DNA of 25,500 nt from assembly GCA_023145275.1 (NCBI GenBank), contig JAGLEB010000113.1:1-25500 (forward strand), in the 5' to 3' direction. Positions 23,156-25,500 of this stretch are shown here, one piece after another. How positions within the stretch are numbered: the stretch's first letter is position 1; each line of letters opens with the position of its first letter. The position numbers and the translations under genes were made by a program. The DNA is from Flavobacteriales bacterium (GTDB taxonomy: Bacteria > Bacteroidota > Bacteroidia > Flavobacteriales > JADGDT01). The notes under the pieces are model-generated. The model had not been told where the DNA came from, did no database searches, and was given only the letters and a program-made list of their open reading frames with translations.

Positions 23156-23830
23156 TTAATCAATATTACCCATTTTTACAACAATTTCAATTTTCTTAGA
23201 CCTAGAAATACCTGCAGGATTGATACCTAATGAATCCTGTGGGATATCAATATTTAATTTATTATAATACGAAATCCATACAGGAAAATACTCTCCAGTT
23301 TTAAGTGATTTAAAAGTCATTGGCTCTAGCTCGAAAAATGGAATATCTCCATTAGCTTTTTTAAACATATCGTAAATAAGTTCTGAGCAATAGTACTTTC
23401 CATTATCATACAAAAACTCATTATCATACTCCTTCCCTAAAACATCATTTTTTTGATTAACGACACCTTTAATTAGGTAAAGATATTCCGAAGCTAATCT
23501 GCCTACCCATACTTTTGGATTCCCATAAAAGTCGCTGCTTCTATTTAAAAAATCATCAATAGGAGTTAATATCACTCCTTTTGAAATTGCTTCTAAAACT
23601 TTCCATTCGCCATTATCTTTAATTACTAAACCTATGTGCGAAAACTTAACAGAATCTCTTCCCCAAGTTACTGCTTCGATAGCATCACAGGTAGGTCCAC
23701 AATCTAAATCTTGAAATAACAAATCTCCTTCTTGTGCTTTGTAAGCTTCAAAATAATTAATCTTAGTATAAAACAAAAAAGCAATCAATAAAACACCAAA
23801 TCCAATTAAATTTCTTCTTTTTCTAGTCAT
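23156..23830 (-). CDS. YiiX-type permuted NlpC/P60 cysteine hydrolase
   Basis: The 224-residue protein has an N-terminal membrane anchor or uncleaved signal (about residues 8-22, LIGFGVLLIAFLFYT) and then a papain-like fold of the YiiX/YebB group. GDLLFQDLDCGP (35-46) opens the domain, His65 sits in VKFSHIGLV, and the catalytic-type cysteine is Cys148 in YYCSELIYDMF, followed by Glu150. Order His then Cys is the circularly permuted arrangement of this group. Members act as amidases or thioesterases on peptidoglycan or lipid; the exact substrate here is unknown. The start codon overlaps the end of nnr by eight bases, so the two are co-transcribed and probably translationally coupled. Confidence 0.82.
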   Translation of the reverse strand: MTRKRRNLIGFGVLLIAFLFYTKINYFEAYKAQEGDLLFQDLDCGPTCDAIEAVTWGRDSVKFSHIGLVIKDNGEWKVLEAISKGVILTPIDDFLNRSSDFYGNPKVWVGRLASEYLYLIKGVVNQKNDVLGKEYDNEFLYDNGKYYCSELIYDMFKKANGDIPFFELEPMTFKSLKTGEYFPVWISYYNKLNIDIPQDSLGINPAGISRSKKIEIVVKMGNID

Positions 23831-25328
23831 CTTTTAATTCTAAAAAGGCTCTACCTAAATTATCTATAATATTGCTTGCTGAGAAACTCTCCTCTGACTC
23901 CTCTCCTAGCCCAATAGATAATTCGGCAGTTCTACCGTGCAAATAAACACCAATTATACTAGCATTTAAATTTGAATATCCCTGAGCCATAAGGGAAGTA
24001 ATTATACCCGTCAAAACATCCCCACTTCCACCAGTTGCTAAACCAGGATTTCCTGTACTATTAAAAAAAACTCTTCCATCGGGTACAAATATTGCAGTAT
24101 GAGCTCCTTTCAATACTACTATCACCTGATAATTCATACTAAACTCGCTTGCTAATTTCATCTTTTCAAAATCATTTTTCCATTTTCCCACTAGCCTTTC
24201 AAATTCTTTTGGATGGGGAGTTAATACAGTACCTTCTTGAAGCATATCAAGCAATTCTCTATGCTGAGACAGGTGGTTTAAAGCATCCGCATCTAATACC
24301 ATAGGTGTTTTATTGCCCTCTAAAAACCTACGCAACAAGTTATGAGTACCAATAATAGTACCTAATCCAGGTCCAATACCTATAGCAGTTGGTTTAATAG
24401 AATAATGTAAACTATCTAAATAATTATCTCCCTCTATCAGTACCATGGCCTCAGGTACAGAGATCTGCAATATCTGATATGCACACTTTGGAATTAACGA
24501 AGTAACAAGACCCGATCCACTCTTTACTGCAGCTTTTGTAGCAAGTAAAATAGCCCCTATTTTACCAGAACTACCACCGACTAGTAGACTATGTCCATAG
24601 CTACCTTTATGAGAATATTTTTCTCTTTTCTTTAATAATGATTTTACAAAATATTTGTCCAATAGATAATAAAAGCTGTCTACACTTTGTAAAAATTCTT
24701 TATCTAATCCAATATCTAAAATAATCACCTCACCCGAATAAATAGAATATTTAGGGAGTAGCAACGACAACTTAGTTGTTTGAAAAGTTAGAGTAACATC
24801 AGACCTAATGACTGAATCTTTTTCGGACAATGAACTCTGAGAAAATAATCCTGACGGCATATCTACAGATATAACCTGAGATAGGCTTTTATTAATATTA
24901 TCTATTAATTCTTTTGTGAAACCAATTGCAGGTCTGCTCAGTCCAACACCAAAAACAGCATCGATAACAAGGTCATTAATCTTAGAAGGAATACTACTCC
25001 TACTGTCAACTATATCAACCTTCGAAATTGCCTTTAATCTCTCTAAATTAACCTGAAAGTCATTACTATTATTCTTAGAAAACTCTACAATAAACACTCG
25101 AAGATCGCAGCCTTTCTCTATAAGTAGCCTAGAAATTGCTAATCCGTCACCACCATTATTCCCAATTCCACAAAAAACATCAATACTCTTATTCATATCA
25201 ACATTCTCTACTATCCAATCCACACACTTCCTAGCAGCTCTTTCCATTAAATTTATGGAAGATATCGGTTCGTTTTTTATTGTAAAAGCATCAGCTTCGC
25301 TAATTTGAATTGGAGATAATATTTTCAT
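23823..25328 (-). CDS. nnr: Bifunctional NAD(P)H-hydrate repair enzyme (epimerase and dehydratase)
   Basis: This enzyme repairs damaged nicotinamide cofactors: the N-terminal domain interconverts R and S NAD(P)H-hydrate and the C-terminal domain dehydrates the S form using ADP or ATP. The 501 residues match the fused form. Epimerase motifs are CGIGNNGGDGLAISRLL (53-69), VIDAVFGVG (121-129) and SVDMPSG (154-160). The dehydratase kinase-like fold shows KGSYGHSLLVGGSSGKIGA (241-259), GIGPGLG (317-323), VLDADAL (344-350), TPHPKE (370-375), and NPGLATGGSGDVLTG (427-441), where Asp437 is the expected catalytic residue. No motif is missing, so both activities are predicted. The start MKILSPIQISEAD is the family N-terminus. 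It heads a two-gene unit with the YiiX-type hydrolase. Confidence 0.95.
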   Translation of the reverse strand: MKILSPIQISEADAFTIKNEPISSINLMERAARKCVDWIVENVDMNKSIDVFCGIGNNGGDGLAISRLLIEKGCDLRVFIVEFSKNNSNDFQVNLERLKAISKVDIVDSRSSIPSKINDLVIDAVFGVGLSRPAIGFTKELIDNINKSLSQVISVDMPSGLFSQSSLSEKDSVIRSDVTLTFQTTKLSLLLPKYSIYSGEVIILDIGLDKEFLQSVDSFYYLLDKYFVKSLLKKREKYSHKGSYGHSLLVGGSSGKIGAILLATKAAVKSGSGLVTSLIPKCAYQILQISVPEAMVLIEGDNYLDSLHYSIKPTAIGIGPGLGTIIGTHNLLRRFLEGNKTPMVLDADALNHLSQHRELLDMLQEGTVLTPHPKEFERLVGKWKNDFEKMKLASEFSMNYQVIVVLKGAHTAIFVPDGRVFFNSTGNPGLATGGSGDVLTGIITSLMAQGYSNLNASIIGVYLHGRTAELSIGLGEESEESFSASNIIDNLGRAFLELKDD

Positions 25329-25464
25329 TTTAAAACCATTTTAAGATTCAGTAATAAAATTATTAAATCTAATACCAAATAAACATCAAAATGCATTATA
25401 TTTTTTTGAGCCTATGTCAGATCATAGTGGGTAATTAAAATCTAGTTCTACTGTTATTTTAATG

Positions 25465-25500
25465 GGTTAATAGGCTACGAGGTTAAAAGGTTATGAGCTT
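25465..25500. repeat. Start of a second short tandem repeat (8-base period), cut by the window edge
   Basis: Four consecutive 8-base units, GGTTAATA, GGCTACGA, GGTTAAAA and GGTTATGA, share the pattern GGYTANNA and run from 25465 to 25496, followed by GCTT. Four units in perfect phase are unlikely by chance. The tract continues outside the window, so its size is unknown. It lies upstream of nnr. Confidence 0.55.

Noticed and set aside
1..25500. tRNA, rRNA or other structured RNA genes
   Set aside because: None was recognised on reading both strands by eye; a covariance-model scan would be needed to exclude small RNAs.

Overview
The window looks like a chromosomal segment of an AT-rich Bacteroidota bacterium, possibly a marine or anaerobic member of the Marinilabiliales/Bacteroidales side. 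The reasons are the protein families (a Bacteroides-type tryptophanase, a Bacteroidota-style class II ribonucleotide reductase, GyrA followed by an exported TPR protein, a THUMP-like methyltransferase), several matches to the phylum's promoter -7 element TAnnTTTG, and mostly absent Shine-Dalgarno sequences. Genus is not resolvable by reading alone. Most genes are housekeeping. The accessory-looking parts are the repeat array (777-1972) and the stretch 7640-9805.

Layout. 1-776 is the 3' end of a YbiT-like ABC-F ATPase gene. It converges on tryptophanase (1973-3376, minus). The whole space between the two stop codons is a 1.2-kb array of 15-base units in two oppositely oriented arms around a central hairpin. 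A 683-base divergent region follows, with palindromes near both ends, and then B12-dependent ribonucleotide reductase (4060-6618). Next come two terminators, a LolA-like exported protein (6863-7639, minus), an unknown 7-TM protein (7929-8687, minus), a small exported protein (8984-9298, minus) and gene-poor DNA with a hairpin-rich island and a possible gene remnant. 9806-13370 is a plus-strand cluster: TolC-type outer-membrane protein, AI-2E/PerM-family membrane protein, THUMP-like SAM methyltransferase. A UmuD-like S24 protease without an adjacent umuC lies at 13461-13907. A shared terminator separates it from a TPR protein and gyrA (14000-18128, minus). clpC (18410-20947) diverges from gyrA. 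Behind clpC are a terminator and a 24-codon remnant that looks like an IS3-type transposase start. The right side is all minus strand: a rubrerythrin-like diiron protein, monofunctional proline dehydrogenase, and an overlapping pair of a YiiX-type cysteine hydrolase and the NAD(P)H-hydrate repair enzyme Nnr. The last 36 bases look like the start of a second, 8-base-period repeat.

How the genes relate. I see no single pathway or classical defence or biosynthetic island. Stress and maintenance functions recur (UmuD-like protease, gyrase, ClpC, rubrerythrin-like protein, Nnr, ribonucleotide reductase), but they sit in separate transcription units. The most unusual object is the two-armed array, whose units run in the sense direction for each of the two flanking convergent genes. 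It behaves as a shared 3' region for both and is the best candidate for something undescribed.
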